Below the pieces are notes generated by a model that was not told the DNA's origin, searched no databases, and saw only the letters and a list, made by a program, of their open reading frames with translations. Shown here piece after piece: positions 1 through 9,632 of a DNA stretch of 64,000 nucleotides. The stretch lies in contig NZ_JAOVZV010000005.1 of NCBI RefSeq assembly GCF_026460945.1, forward strand, positions 1-64,000, given 5' to 3'. Numbering within the stretch: position 1 is the stretch's first letter; each line of letters begins with the position of its first letter. Both the position numbers and the translations under genes were made by a program. Origin of the DNA: Chryseobacterium luquanense. Its GTDB lineage: Bacteria > Bacteroidota > Bacteroidia > Flavobacteriales > Weeksellaceae.

Positions 1-32
1 CCGAAACTTTATCATGTTATTTAAAAAATAAA

Positions 33-542
33 TTACGCTGTAGGATCTGCTACAAAAACTCTTTTCGCCAATTCCTGATCAAAAAGATATAATGCAGAAG
101 GATTATCACAAACCATTTTTATTTTTGTCACATACTGAGATGCGCTTGCCTCTTCTTCTACTTGCTCATTGATAAACCACTGCAAGAACGAAGTCGTTGC
201 AAAATCACCTTCGTCATTTGCGTTTTTCACGATGTTGAAGATACTTTTTGTTACTTTCTTTTCATGCTCCAAGGCTTTTTCGAAAATATCTACTGCGCTC
301 TCAAATACATGAGGTGGCTGAGCAATTTCTCCGATAATAATTTGACCTCCTACATCATTTAAGTAATCAAACATTTTGTCGGCGTGCATCAATTCTTCTT
401 TACTCTGAACTCTGAAGTAATTGGCAATTCCGTCTAAATCTTTTGCCGAAAACCAAGCAGACATAGAAAGATAATATTGAGCCGCATATTGCTCGTGTGC
501 GATTTGTTCGTTTATTAACTGTGCGATTTTTTCACTTACCAT
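33..542 (-). CDS. ftnA: Bacterial non-heme ferritin
   Basis: Iron-storage protein of 169 residues that oxidises Fe(II) and stores it in a 24-subunit cytoplasmic shell. The ferroxidase ligands expected for FtnA are visible: E17, E50, H53, E94 and Q127, within a four-helix ferritin domain spanning most of the protein. The reading frame stays open upstream to 656, but homology starts at MVSEKIAQ, so the ATG at 542 is preferred. It is transcribed alone, with a gene of the same strand downstream of its promoter side at 689. Family assignment is secure; the oligomeric state is inferred from the family. Confidence 0.95.
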   Translation of the reverse strand: MVSEKIAQLINEQIAHEQYAAQYYLSMSAWFSAKDLDGIANYFRVQSKEELMHADKMFDYLNDVGGQIIIGEIAQPPHVFESAVDIFEKALEHEKKVTKSIFNIVKNANDEGDFATTSFLQWFINEQVEEEASASQYVTKIKMVCDNPSALYLFDQELAKRVFVADPTA

Positions 543-616
543 AATAAAAAATTTATACTCAAATTTACGGATTATAAGGCGAATTGGAAAGTTTTCACAA
601 AATTTAGATTTAGATT

Positions 617-649
617 GAATATAAAAAAGGACAGAATTGCTTCTGTCCT
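617..649 (-). terminator. Intrinsic terminator after the small secreted protein gene
   Basis: A perfect 9-bp stem (AGGACAGAA / TTCTGTCCT) with a 4-nt loop is followed, in the minus-strand sense, by a run of T. It sits 40 bp past the stop of the gene that ends at 689. Confidence 0.8.
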
Positions 650-688
650 CTAACATTAAAAATCAAAATTATAAACTCCTACATCAGC

Positions 689-1144
689 TTAGATTGAAGT
701 TCCAGACTGAGGTTTCGCCATCATTTTTCTTTCACCTTTAAAACCTCTTTCTTTCATTGCAGCTTTTCTCTCTTCCATTTTTGCTTTTCTTGAAGCCTGC
801 CATTTATTGTATTGTTCCGGAGATAAAATAGTTTTCATTTCTGCATCCATTTGTTGTCTTTTGGCTTTCATTTTCTCCATTTTCGCCTGTCTTTCCCCTT
901 TGTTTTTTTCAAAGTTAGCTTTCATTTCAGCTTTCCGTTTTTCATGCAGACCTTTTATTTTTGTAACCTGAGCTTCGTTCAGATTTAACTCTTTCTGCAT
1001 TTCATCCATTCTTTCCTGCTGCTTCAACTCCATTTTTTTATGCATTTCCTCTCTGTTGATTTTTTTATCCTGAGGATTTACTTGCTGTGCCATTGCAAAA
1101 CTTCCAGTTACTATAAACGCTGCGGCTAATACTAATTTTTTCAT
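689..1144 (-). CDS. Small secreted Lys/Met/Glu-rich helical protein (Spy/DUF4890-like)
   Basis: A 151-residue protein with a clear signal peptide (residues 1-19, ending FAMAQ) followed by a highly charged, almost entirely helical body rich in K, E, M and Q. The spacing NLNEAQVTKIKGL...LSPEQYNKWQ resembles the LTxxQ-type motifs of periplasmic Spy/CpxP-like chaperones. A periplasmic stress or chaperone role is a guess from that resemblance. It has its own terminator and no evident operon partner. Without a profile search the family cannot be fixed. Confidence 0.6.
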   Translation of the reverse strand: MKKLVLAAAFIVTGSFAMAQQVNPQDKKINREEMHKKMELKQQERMDEMQKELNLNEAQVTKIKGLHEKRKAEMKANFEKNKGERQAKMEKMKAKRQQMDAEMKTILSPEQYNKWQASRKAKMEERKAAMKERGFKGERKMMAKPQSGTSI

Positions 1145-1267
1145 GTGCTTAAATTAATTAATTGTTTGTTATATCTTTTTGATACTAAATTTCAGAAGAA
1201 GTTAAAAACGAAATTCACAAATATTGTTAAATTTTAATATTAAATATCTAATAATTTCTAAAATAAA

Positions 1268-1298
1268 AAAGAGAGTAGATAAAAAATCCACTCTCAAC
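1268..1298 (-). terminator. Intrinsic terminator after the repeat-rich secreted protein gene
   Basis: Stem GAGAGT/ACTCTC, extended by imperfect pairing across GATAAAAAATC, followed on the minus strand by a T-rich tract. It lies 26 bp past the stop codon at 1324. Confidence 0.75.
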
Positions 1299-1323
1299 AC
1301 CACTCAAATATAATATATGAAAA

Positions 1324-2334
1324 CTAATTACTCACTAAATTACCTCTAAAGCCAGAACTCCTTCCTTCACCTCCTCTGCTTTCCTGTCTTGGAGAACTAT
1401 TTTGTCTCGGACTAGAACTTTCGTTTCTCGGTTGAGATCTGAAGCCTCCATTTCCGTTATTTCGAGGCGAACTGCTTTCTGATCTTGGAGAAACCGTTCT
1501 TGGAGTTTCTGATCTGAATCCGCCATTACCATTATTTCTCGGAGAACTGCTCTCAACTCTTGGACTTTCAGATCTGAAACCACCATTTCCTGAGTTTCCT
1601 CTCACTCCATTATCTCCGTTGTTGTTTCTTACACCATTATCAGAATTTCTGAATCCACCATTATTTCCACCTCTTACTCCACTTTCATTTCTTGCTCCTC
1701 CAGAGTTATTATTTCTGAATCCTGAATTTCTCACCACATTTAAAGTTGGGTTATCATTTCCACGGAAACCGCTTCTTTCAACTTTATAAACATTAATGTT
1801 TACATTTCTATATCTCGGAGTTACTCTAAATCTTGGAACATAATGCGTTCTTCTGTAATTTTGGAAATATACAACCGGACTCGCTCCATGATAATAATTA
1901 TTCTGGAAAACCACAAAAACTCTTGGTCCTAAGATTCTTTCCATTGCATAAAATCTGTCATAATACCATCTATCCGGATTGTAACGGTAGAAATTATTCC
2001 AAGTTGCAAAATTTGAGTATAAATTATTCAGATATAAAATCTGATCAATTTGCCAACGGTTTAATCTATGCTGAGCAAAAAATCCGTTCCAGTTGATATT
2101 AATGATACTCTGTCTGTAATCGTTGTAATAACTTTGGTAATAATCTGCAGGGTAATAATCTTGTGGATAATTGTAGTAATAATCATCAGGGAAATAATTC
2201 CTGTCATCCTCATCACTGTAATATCCGTCGTTGTTACCGTAATATCCATCATTATAGCCTCCATTATTTGGATATTGCTGAGCAAAAGTTAAAGTTGCTA
2301 ATCCAAGTGCAAATCCTATAAATATTTTTTTCAT
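1324..2334 (-). CDS. Secreted low-complexity protein with Gly/Asn/Arg/Ser repeats
   Basis: A 336-residue protein starting at MKKIFIGFALG; the frame is open further upstream, but this ATG gives a clean signal peptide (about 18 residues). The mature N-terminal part is rich in Tyr, Asp and Asn. A central segment, about residues 85-190, looks folded and is aromatic and Arg-rich. The C-terminal 140 residues are imperfect repeats of units such as NNGNGGFRSE and SPRNNG, very basic and probably disordered. Function unknown; a cell-surface or matrix role is possible. Repeat-driven length variation between strains would be expected. Confidence 0.6.
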   Translation of the reverse strand: MKKIFIGFALGLATLTFAQQYPNNGGYNDGYYGNNDGYYSDEDDRNYFPDDYYYNYPQDYYPADYYQSYYNDYRQSIININWNGFFAQHRLNRWQIDQILYLNNLYSNFATWNNFYRYNPDRWYYDRFYAMERILGPRVFVVFQNNYYHGASPVVYFQNYRRTHYVPRFRVTPRYRNVNINVYKVERSGFRGNDNPTLNVVRNSGFRNNNSGGARNESGVRGGNNGGFRNSDNGVRNNNGDNGVRGNSGNGGFRSESPRVESSSPRNNGNGGFRSETPRTVSPRSESSSPRNNGNGGFRSQPRNESSSPRQNSSPRQESRGGEGRSSGFRGNLVSN

Positions 2335-2397
2335 TTTTTTAATCATTAATTGGTTAATATAAGAATTCTCATTCTTATCTTTTTGATATGAATAAAA

Positions 2398-2430
2398 AAA
2401 AGAAGTTAAATCCTCAGACAAAACTTCTTA
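2398..2430 (-). terminator. Intrinsic terminator after malQ
   Basis: Stem AAGAAGTT/AACTTCTT with a 14-nt loop, followed on the minus strand by eight T. It lies about 45 bp beyond the malQ stop. Confidence 0.75.
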
Positions 2431-2474
2431 TTAAAATATTTTTAAACAATTGATTTTCAATTAAATAATTTTCA

Positions 2475-5123
2475 TCAATTACGCCCACTGTCGTTAACCC
2501 AATTTGAAATTTTCTGGTTAAATTCTGAACTTTCCATTAAATTTTCTAAATTTAAATGCATTCTGTATCGCCAATAATGCGGAAATACTGCAGGATTGTT
2601 AATTCGCTCATTATCCATTTTATAATTAATCAAATTTTCGTCAAGAGCAAAGAATTCCTGAATCGGGAAAATTGCCAACATAGCATCGTTGTAAAGATGT
2701 TGCTTCATAATAATTTCCGCTAAATATGGATTCAAATCTTCTGGAGCTTTTCCCTGTTGATTTAATTGTTGATTAAAATAAGTTTGCGTTAACACTTGAT
2801 TTTCTTTCCACCATTGACGAAGTGTCGAACTGTCGTGTGAAGATGCTGTAACCACATTCAAATACCCCGCTTTTTTAGGATTGTAAAACTGAATATTTCC
2901 GGAAGGCATTCGCTGAACCTTCAAAGCAATGATTGCTAGTTCATCCATCACTTCGGGAACACAATCGGGAACTAAACCTAAATCTTCACCGCAAATTAAC
3001 ATATCTGTAGCATTCAAAATCACAGGAAGTTTTTCCATTGCCTTTTCTTTCCATAAATAATCTTGTCTTTTGAAGAAATAGTCCTGATAAAGTTCGTAAA
3101 TCGACCTTTTTTCCCAGTCAGAAAGATATTGGTAAGACTCAGTTTTAAAAACATTGAATCTTGGATGATAAACGGCATCGCCATTTTTTTCTTCCGTTAA
3201 AAACAAAACATTGGCGCATAGTGAAATTAATTTCTCGGATAAATCATTATTTGATTCTTTAAAATAATCTGAAATTTTTCTCTGCGTATTAAATTCTTCT
3301 TTAAACTGATATTTTCCGTCTGAATATTTATTGATATATTCTAATGCTTTGAAACTTTCTTCACCAAAATATTTCCACAAAATCTCATCATTGATAAAAG
3401 GCGTACAATATCTTTCAAAATCAAAAGGGATATGTCTCGCTTTAAATTCTTCTAAAACTACCGGAACTGCAGGATAAAAATACCCCAAAATGCCCTGAGT
3501 TGCAGAAACAGGCATTCTCCAGATTCTGAAAAACCCAAGAATATGATCAATTCTCATTGCATCAAAATATTTCTCCAATGCTTTGAATCGGTTTTTCCAC
3601 CATTTATAATTGTCATTCTTCATTGCTTCCCAATCGTAAGTTGGGAATTCCCAGTTTTGTCCGATTTCCGTAAACTGATCTGGTGGAGCTCCTGCTTGAA
3701 AATCCATACCGAATAATTCCGGTTCTGTCCAAGCTTCTACAGAATATCTATAAATTCCGATTGGTAAATCTCCTTTCAAAGAAATTCCTAAACCATGAAT
3801 ATATTCTATCACGTCTTTCAATTGCTTATCAAGTTGAAATTGCACCCATGCATGAAGCATTGAAGCATCATAATCTTTATTTTTAGCCGAGAAAAACGGA
3901 GTTATTTTTCCTGCAATGTATTTTTTATGGGTTTTCCAATTGTTGAAGTTCGGGGTTTTATATTTATCTCTCAAAACACAGAAAGCTGAATATGGAAGAA
4001 GCCATTCTTCATTATCTTTTATAAATTTTTTAAAACTTCTGTCTTTGTAAATTTTCTCTTTTTCTACATTGAAAATAGCTTTCAGATATTTCCATTTTGA
4101 AGAAATCATCTTTTCATAATCAACCAATTCCAACGAATTTAATTCATTCTTTTCAGCTTCATATTCGCCAACTAAATCTTTCGGTAATTTAAAATCCAGA
4201 TTTTCAATAGAGATATATTGCGGATGCAAAGCGTACACAGAAACCGCCGCATAAGGATAAGAATCTGTCCAGGAATAGTTTGCAGTTGTATCATTTATTG
4301 GTAAAATCTGAATAATTCCTAATGAAATTTCATTTGCCCAATCTGCCAGTTTTTTCAAATCTGAAAATTCACCTACGCCAAAACCATTTTCGGTTCGTAA
4401 AGAGAAAACAGGAACCGCAACTCCTGCATCGTGATACATTTGATAAGATTTAAATCTAAAATAATGATCTGAAACAATTTGCAAAACATCATTTTGTGGA
4501 TTTGGATCAGTCAATCTGTTTTCACCACTTTCAACATCAATTATTTTCTGCTGTTTTTTATCAAAAATCGCATATTTATATTGAATCAACTGAATTTCTG
4601 AAATCTCAACTGAAGCTTCCCAAATTCCGAAATCTGTCTGAGATAAATGAATTGAATTTTCATAGCTCCAGTTTCCTAATGAAGCGACATTTCCAATTAA
4701 GATAATTTCCCAATCCGGATTATAAACTGGCGCCTCAATTCTGAATAAATGAGTATGTTTTTTTAAAACCGAAGTTTTTTGCGGAACAAATTGATTAAGT
4801 TTATTTTTAAGAATTTTATTATTTAAATAATTTTCAGGAAAGTTTTTACTGTTCCATTCATCAAAAATTAAAAACTCTTTATAATTGTGAGGAAAACTTA
4901 AATGATGCTGAACAAATTCTTCATGCAAGACATTTCCTCGTTCGTCTTTAAGTCGATATTGATAAGCAATTGATTTTGAAAAAAAATCTACTTCGCATTT
5001 CCATAAGTCATTTTCGGTATGAAACATCATGTGATTTCGAATGGAAGAATCTTTTTCATCAATGATCAATTCTAAGTTTTCGCCGGGCTTCGCATGATAT
5101 TCTATATTAAAATATAATTTCAT
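2475..5123 (-). CDS. malQ: 4-alpha-glucanotransferase with two N-terminal starch-binding domains
   Basis: An 882-residue GH77 enzyme that transfers alpha-1,4-glucan segments, in glycogen or maltodextrin metabolism. The first 225 residues form two consecutive CBM20-like starch-binding modules (about 1-105 and 120-225), the layout of DPE2-type amylomaltases. GH77 motifs follow: the nucleophile region MRIDHILGFFR near residue 525, the acid/base region CGEDLGLVPD near 712, and SSHDSSTLRQWW near 762. It is a single-gene unit with its own terminator. No signal peptide is present, so it should be cytoplasmic. Assignment is strong. Confidence 0.93.
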   Translation of the reverse strand: MKLYFNIEYHAKPGENLELIIDEKDSSIRNHMMFHTENDLWKCEVDFFSKSIAYQYRLKDERGNVLHEEFVQHHLSFPHNYKEFLIFDEWNSKNFPENYLNNKILKNKLNQFVPQKTSVLKKHTHLFRIEAPVYNPDWEIILIGNVASLGNWSYENSIHLSQTDFGIWEASVEISEIQLIQYKYAIFDKKQQKIIDVESGENRLTDPNPQNDVLQIVSDHYFRFKSYQMYHDAGVAVPVFSLRTENGFGVGEFSDLKKLADWANEISLGIIQILPINDTTANYSWTDSYPYAAVSVYALHPQYISIENLDFKLPKDLVGEYEAEKNELNSLELVDYEKMISSKWKYLKAIFNVEKEKIYKDRSFKKFIKDNEEWLLPYSAFCVLRDKYKTPNFNNWKTHKKYIAGKITPFFSAKNKDYDASMLHAWVQFQLDKQLKDVIEYIHGLGISLKGDLPIGIYRYSVEAWTEPELFGMDFQAGAPPDQFTEIGQNWEFPTYDWEAMKNDNYKWWKNRFKALEKYFDAMRIDHILGFFRIWRMPVSATQGILGYFYPAVPVVLEEFKARHIPFDFERYCTPFINDEILWKYFGEESFKALEYINKYSDGKYQFKEEFNTQRKISDYFKESNNDLSEKLISLCANVLFLTEEKNGDAVYHPRFNVFKTESYQYLSDWEKRSIYELYQDYFFKRQDYLWKEKAMEKLPVILNATDMLICGEDLGLVPDCVPEVMDELAIIALKVQRMPSGNIQFYNPKKAGYLNVVTASSHDSSTLRQWWKENQVLTQTYFNQQLNQQGKAPEDLNPYLAEIIMKQHLYNDAMLAIFPIQEFFALDENLINYKMDNERINNPAVFPHYWRYRMHLNLENLMESSEFNQKISNWVNDSGRN

Positions 5124-5195
5124 CTATGTATATTTTTCTTAAAAATACGTTTAAAAATTGAAAAACAAGTTGTTGCAACATCAAATATTCATTAA

Positions 5196-5228
5196 AAAAC
5201 CTCTTCTCAAAACTGAGAAAAGGTCTTT
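5196..5228 (-). terminator. Intrinsic terminator after the T9SS cargo gene
   Basis: In the minus-strand sense an 11-bp stem (ACCTTTTCTCA / TGAGAAGAGGT, one mismatch) is followed by TTTTTT, 22 bp past the stop at 5250. Confidence 0.8.
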
Positions 5229-5249
5229 AAATATTATTAAAATATAAAT

Positions 5250-6413
5250 TTACTTAGTAACCAAAATTTTCTTAGAAAGTAAAATCTTACCAGATTCTTC
5301 TGCAATATTTACGATGTAAGCTCCTGTCACAAGATTTCTAAGCTGAATCTGCTGATTAAGATTTCCGTCTTTTACAGATAAATTAGTTGTCATTACAGAT
5401 TTTCCGGAAGCATCAAAAATATTCACTTTAATATTTCCTTTTACAGCTTTATCATTCACATTCACAGTGATAGTTTGTTCATCAACTTTTGTGGGATAAA
5501 CATCGATATTTGCTAAAGTAGCTACTGCTGCAACTCTTTCGTTTGCAAAATACTTGCTTGCCAAATCGTAGATATGAAGATTTTGTTCTCCCGGAAGCTG
5601 TTTAGCTTCTAAATTTTCAAGATTTAATTCATATAAAGCAGCACCTTTTGCACTCGCAATCACTACTTTTCCTTTTGAATTTACAGCCGCTCCGTTTACA
5701 GAATATGTTTCAGGTAGACCTGTGATTTTTCCTACAAATTTTGCGTTTAATTCTTTTGTTGAAACTTTAAACACATTTCCTGAAGTTGAAAAAACGAAGA
5801 AATTATTGTCTGCATCGGCAATCATATCACCTCCAAAACCACTAGACATTTCGGTAAACGAATTTTTACCGTTTGAAGGATCATCTTTAATCGTTCCAAG
5901 ATCATTAACAATATATTGATTATTTTTCTTGCTGATTTGTAGGAATTGCGTTCCTGCGTTGTTAATTGCATAAATATTTCCGTCATAACCGGTTGTCATT
6001 CTAGTAATATGCGAATTGATATCACAAGATGTAACTCTGGCAATCGAATTTTCAACTAAAGTAATTTCCTTAGTTTTTTGATTTAAAACATAAATATTAG
6101 ACGAAAACATCGGCATATACACCAAATTATTTCCGGAAGAATCTAATGCTAAAGCCGCCAAAGTCATCGACTGAGCATGATTATAAGTATTTTTATCTTC
6201 GGTAACCATAGTTTTTCTTTCCTGAGAAATCACTGTTGCTTCCGAAGAAACGCCGAAAATACTTTGCCCAGAAGTTCCGTCCGAATTCATTGCACGGAAG
6301 TCGCTAAACTCAATTCTTGGAGAATCTTTTCCTGTCAATGCAAAGAAATCTTGCTGTGCGTTGATTGTATTTCCAAGTAATAATAAGATAATAGGGAATA
6401 AATGTTTTTTCAT
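5250..6413 (-). CDS. T9SS type A sorting domain-containing secreted protein
   Basis: 387 residues with a signal peptide (1-19, ending INAQ), then a region of beta-propeller-like strands (about 60-290) with repeated phrases such as GYDGNIYAINNAGTQFLQI. The C-terminal domain of about 75 residues has the typical T9SS type A sorting pattern: VNIFDASGKSVMTTNLSV, LRNLVTGAYIVNI, ending KKILVTK. The protein should be exported by the Sec and type IX pathways and released or anchored at the cell surface. The substrate or partner is unknown. Confidence 0.8.
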   Translation of the reverse strand: MKKHLFPIILLLLGNTINAQQDFFALTGKDSPRIEFSDFRAMNSDGTSGQSIFGVSSEATVISQERKTMVTEDKNTYNHAQSMTLAALALDSSGNNLVYMPMFSSNIYVLNQKTKEITLVENSIARVTSCDINSHITRMTTGYDGNIYAINNAGTQFLQISKKNNQYIVNDLGTIKDDPSNGKNSFTEMSSGFGGDMIADADNNFFVFSTSGNVFKVSTKELNAKFVGKITGLPETYSVNGAAVNSKGKVVIASAKGAALYELNLENLEAKQLPGEQNLHIYDLASKYFANERVAAVATLANIDVYPTKVDEQTITVNVNDKAVKGNIKVNIFDASGKSVMTTNLSVKDGNLNQQIQLRNLVTGAYIVNIAEESGKILLSKKILVTK

Positions 6414-6476
6414 ATGTAAATTTTATTTGTAACGTTTTTGTTATTACTAAGTTAAATAATTTTCCTGAATAAGAAA

Positions 6477-6514
6477 TAAAAAAACTCTCAATACTTAAAG
6501 TAATGAGAGTTTTG
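6477..6514 (-). terminator. Intrinsic terminator after the BNR-repeat cargo gene
   Basis: Stem AAAACTCTCA / TGAGAGTTTT with an inner AT-rich pairing, T-rich on the minus-strand 3' side; 29 bp past the stop at 6543. Confidence 0.75.
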
Positions 6515-6542
6515 ATTTTATCGTTTTACAATTTTAAAATAT

Positions 6543-7946
6543 TTATTCTTTAATAAATTTTCTATAGTGATAAATTCCTTGGTGCAACACAGAAACCTGA
6601 TAAACACCTTTGCTAAGCCAAGATACATTTATTTTATTATTATCACTTTTTCCTTGCCAAATTAATCTTCCTGAAAAATCCCAAATTAAGAAAGAATCTA
6701 ACAATACTTTAGATTTAATATTTAAAAAATCACCTGTAGGAATAGGATAAATACCAAAAATATCAGATTCACTTCCTGACCCTATTTGAGGGCTTCCGGG
6801 AGTTCCTGGACTTCCGGGGGATCCTGGATTCTGAGGATTTTGAGGGTTTTGAGGATCAATTGGTCTTCCATTTAGTTTTACAATTCTCCAGTAATCACTA
6901 TCTCCACCTAAACCGTCCCAACCGAATGCAAAAGTCATATCAATTCCTTTAGATTTTACAAACATTCTGCCTATATTATTAATGAGAACCCATGTAAGAC
7001 CGCCATCGGTGCTATACTTTGAACCTCTTGAAGTTCCTGGGTTGAAACTTCCCGAAACAGCAATTAAAATATCGGTATTAGGTATTTTTTCTAAATAGGT
7101 TTGCCGACCAAATCCAGGATCACTAACGTATTGTTCAGTTACAAAACCATCAGTAGTTTTATAGAGTTTCCCTGTATTAAAATCAGTAAAATAGGCAGTA
7201 TTCGTGTCAATCATCGCAAAATGTCCTAAACTTTTAGTCCCAAATTCATAATGAGACGAGTCGTAAGGTGACTGTGTTACCGACCAAGTTGTACCTTGAT
7301 CATTCGTTTTTATCATTTCACCATCGCTAGAACCAAACCAAAACGAATTTCCCAAATCATCTTTTATATATCTAGGAATTTGATTAGGCCGTGAATCTGT
7401 AAGCAAACCTCCTCCTTTCGCAACCCATGTAACTCCACCGTCTGTAGTTTTAAATATTTCTATCTTTTTAGAACCAGTAGTACTGTTGTCTGGATAACAA
7501 ACTGCAATTCCGACATTTGCATCCCAAAAATGAACATACGATAATAATGTAGAAAAATCTTTTACAGCATTCCAAGTAGTACCACCATTTACCGTTTTGT
7601 ATAAACGTCCTCTTCCGATATTATTCTGATAAGATGCCGCCAAAAAAGCGACATTTTCCGAAACTGCAAAAAAATCTGTAACTCGAAAATTGGAATCATT
7701 ATATTGAAATACTGTTGGTACTGCGTTCCATGTATTTCCGCCATCTGTACTTTTTGAGTAAGCCACCCTTCCCATATCATTCCAAAAATTTGCCCAAATC
7801 ACTTGGTCATTAACAATACTGTAATTAATAGAAATATTATTTACACCTGAAGGATATACAGTATTCATTTTCTGCCAACTAAATTGAGAAAACAACAATA
7901 GATACGAAAAGCAAAAAAGAATTAAAGAAAATAGTTTTTTTACCAT
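6543..7946 (-). CDS. T9SS-sorted BNR/YCF48-like repeat protein
   Basis: 467 residues with a signal peptide (1-21). Several Asp-box-like repeats follow (KSTDGGNTWNAV, KTVNGGTTWNAV, KTTDGGVTWVAK, KTNDQGTTWSV, YSTDGGLTWVLI), the mark of a sialidase/YCF48-type beta-propeller over residues 25-360. A short Pro/Gly linker of PQNPQN and GSPGSPGTP units joins it to a C-terminal T9SS type A sorting domain ending YRKFIKE. No catalytic sialidase residues are evident, so a surface or adhesion propeller is more likely than an enzyme. The specific ligand is unknown. Confidence 0.8.
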   Translation of the reverse strand: MVKKLFSLILFCFSYLLLFSQFSWQKMNTVYPSGVNNISINYSIVNDQVIWANFWNDMGRVAYSKSTDGGNTWNAVPTVFQYNDSNFRVTDFFAVSENVAFLAASYQNNIGRGRLYKTVNGGTTWNAVKDFSTLLSYVHFWDANVGIAVCYPDNSTTGSKKIEIFKTTDGGVTWVAKGGGLLTDSRPNQIPRYIKDDLGNSFWFGSSDGEMIKTNDQGTTWSVTQSPYDSSHYEFGTKSLGHFAMIDTNTAYFTDFNTGKLYKTTDGFVTEQYVSDPGFGRQTYLEKIPNTDILIAVSGSFNPGTSRGSKYSTDGGLTWVLINNIGRMFVKSKGIDMTFAFGWDGLGGDSDYWRIVKLNGRPIDPQNPQNPQNPGSPGSPGTPGSPQIGSGSESDIFGIYPIPTGDFLNIKSKVLLDSFLIWDFSGRLIWQGKSDNNKINVSWLSKGVYQVSVLHQGIYHYRKFIKE

Positions 7947-7983
7947 AATATAATATTTTAATTGATGCTTCTCAAAGTTAACA

Positions 7984-8020
7984 AAAAAATCCCTTTCAAA
8001 TGATAAATTTTGAAAGGGAT
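7984..8020 (-). terminator. Intrinsic terminator after cysS
   Basis: Perfect stem ATCCCTTTCAAA / TTTGAAAGGGAT with an 8-nt loop and a T-run on the minus-strand 3' side, 22 bp past the cysS stop. Confidence 0.85.
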
Positions 8021-8042
8021 GTGAATTTTAAGAAGTAAAACT

Positions 8043-9509
8043 TTATGATATAGAGTACGTTGTACCTTCTCTACCATCTTTCAGTTCAATGCCTTCTGCT
8101 AAAAGCTTATCTCTAATCTGGTCAGAAAGGTCAAAGTTTTTAGATTTTCTTGCTTGATTTCTCAATTCAATTAAAACCTGTAATGTCTGGTCTAATTTTT
8201 CGTTGTTATTTTCTTCGATATTCTGTAAACCTAAAACATCAAAAACAAACGTATTTAAAGTTGATTTTAAATCTTCCAAATCCTCTGCTGAAATGGTTTC
8301 TTTATTTTCTTTTAATTTAAAAATAAAACTAACCGCTTCAAAAATATGTGAAATCAAAATCGGTGAATTGAAATCATCTGTCAGTGCATCATAACATTTT
8401 TGTTTCCAACCTTTCAAATCAAATGACGATGAATCTGAAACCTGAAAATCAAAACTTGAAACAATTTTCAATGCTTCCATTAACCTACTGAAACCTTTCT
8501 CGCTGGCCAGCATCGCATCATTGGAGATATCCAAAACACTTCTGTAGTGCGCCTGAAGAAAGCAGAAACGAACGATTGTAGGATGAAAAGGTTTTTCGAA
8601 GAAATCGTTTTCACCTGAAACCAACTGTTTAGGTAAAATATAATTTCCGGTAGACTTGCTCATACGCTGAGAATTCATGGTCAGCATGTTGGCGTGCATC
8701 CAGTAATTTACAGGCTCCACGTCATTGCAGGCTTTGCCCTGTGCGATTTCACACTCGTGGTGTGGGAATTTTAAATCCATTCCACCTCCGTGGATATCGA
8801 ATTTGTCGCCCAGATATTTCGTACTCATTGCAGTACATTCAAGGTGCCATCCAGGAAAACCTTCTCCCCAGGGAGAATTCCAACGCATGATGTGAGCAGG
8901 AGAAGCTTTTTTCCACAAGGCAAAATCCTGTGGGTTTTTCTTTTCGCCCTGTCCATCAAGATCTCTGGTGTTGGCAAAAAGTTCTTCTATATTTCGTTTT
9001 GAAAGTTCACCGTAATTCAGACCTCTTTTGTTGTATTCTAAAACATCAAAGTAAACCGAACCGTTGCTTTCGTAAGCAAAACCTTTTTCAATTAATTTTT
9101 GAGTCAGTTCGATCTGTTCAACGATGTGACCGGTTGCTGTCGGCTCAATGTTCGGAGGAAGAAGATTAAACATTTCAAGAACTTTGTGAAAATCGACTGT
9201 ATATTTCTGCACGATTTCCATTGGTTCCAATTTTTCCAGACGGGTCTGCTTCACGAAACGGTCGTTGTTGACGTCTCCATCATCAGTTAAATGTCCAGCA
9301 TCAGTAATATTTCTTACGTATCGAACTTTATAGCCCAAATGCATTAAGCTTCGGTAAATAAAATCGAAAGAAAGGAAGGTACGCACATTTCCCAAATGCA
9401 CATTGCTGTAAACCGTCGGTCCACAAACGTACATACCGACATTATTTTCGTGGATTGGTGTGAATATTTCTTTTTCCGCTGTGAGCGAATTGTATATTTT
9501 TAGTTGCAT
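8043..9509 (-). CDS. cysS: Cysteine--tRNA ligase
   Basis: A 488-residue class I aminoacyl-tRNA synthetase that charges tRNA-Cys in the cytoplasm. Visible signatures are [13 protein letters not shown] (zinc Cys plus the HIGH-equivalent HLGN), [10 protein letters not shown] and [16 protein letters not shown] (zinc ligands), and RMSKSTGNY (KMSKS loop). The frame is open upstream to 9572, but [10 protein letters not shown] at 9509 matches the normal CysRS start. The C-terminal helical anticodon-binding region (residues 350-488) is complete. It lies upstream of a strong terminator and is probably monocistronic. Confidence 0.97.
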   Translation of the reverse strand: MQLKIYNSLTAEKEIFTPIHENNVGMYVCGPTVYSNVHLGNVRTFLSFDFIYRSLMHLGYKVRYVRNITDAGHLTDDGDVNNDRFVKQTRLEKLEPMEIVQKYTVDFHKVLEMFNLLPPNIEPTATGHIVEQIELTQKLIEKGFAYESNGSVYFDVLEYNKRGLNYGELSKRNIEELFANTRDLDGQGEKKNPQDFALWKKASPAHIMRWNSPWGEGFPGWHLECTAMSTKYLGDKFDIHGGGMDLKFPHHECEIAQGKACNDVEPVNYWMHANMLTMNSQRMSKSTGNYILPKQLVSGENDFFEKPFHPTIVRFCFLQAHYRSVLDISNDAMLASEKGFSRLMEALKIVSSFDFQVSDSSSFDLKGWKQKCYDALTDDFNSPILISHIFEAVSFIFKLKENKETISAEDLEDLKSTLNTFVFDVLGLQNIEENNNEKLDQTLQVLIELRNQARKSKNFDLSDQIRDKLLAEGIELKDGREGTTYSIS

Positions 9510-9632
9510 TATTTGATTTGAAATTTGAGGTTTGAAATTTGAAATTAATTCATTACAAATTAGCCACAACAAATAATGGTTGTGATGAAAATCTGGCTTG
9601 AAACTCTTCTAAATTTTATCATTTCTATACTT

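Noticed and set aside
2061..2292. Overlapping open frames on both strands inside the Tyr/Asp-rich gene
   Set aside because: They are shadows of the low-complexity codons of the real gene at 1324-2334 and have skewed Ile/Thr/Val composition.
9510..9632. Possible small gene or regulatory RNA between cysS and folE
   Set aside because: Only short TTTGAAATT-like repeats are seen; no open frame, stable hairpin or conserved motif.
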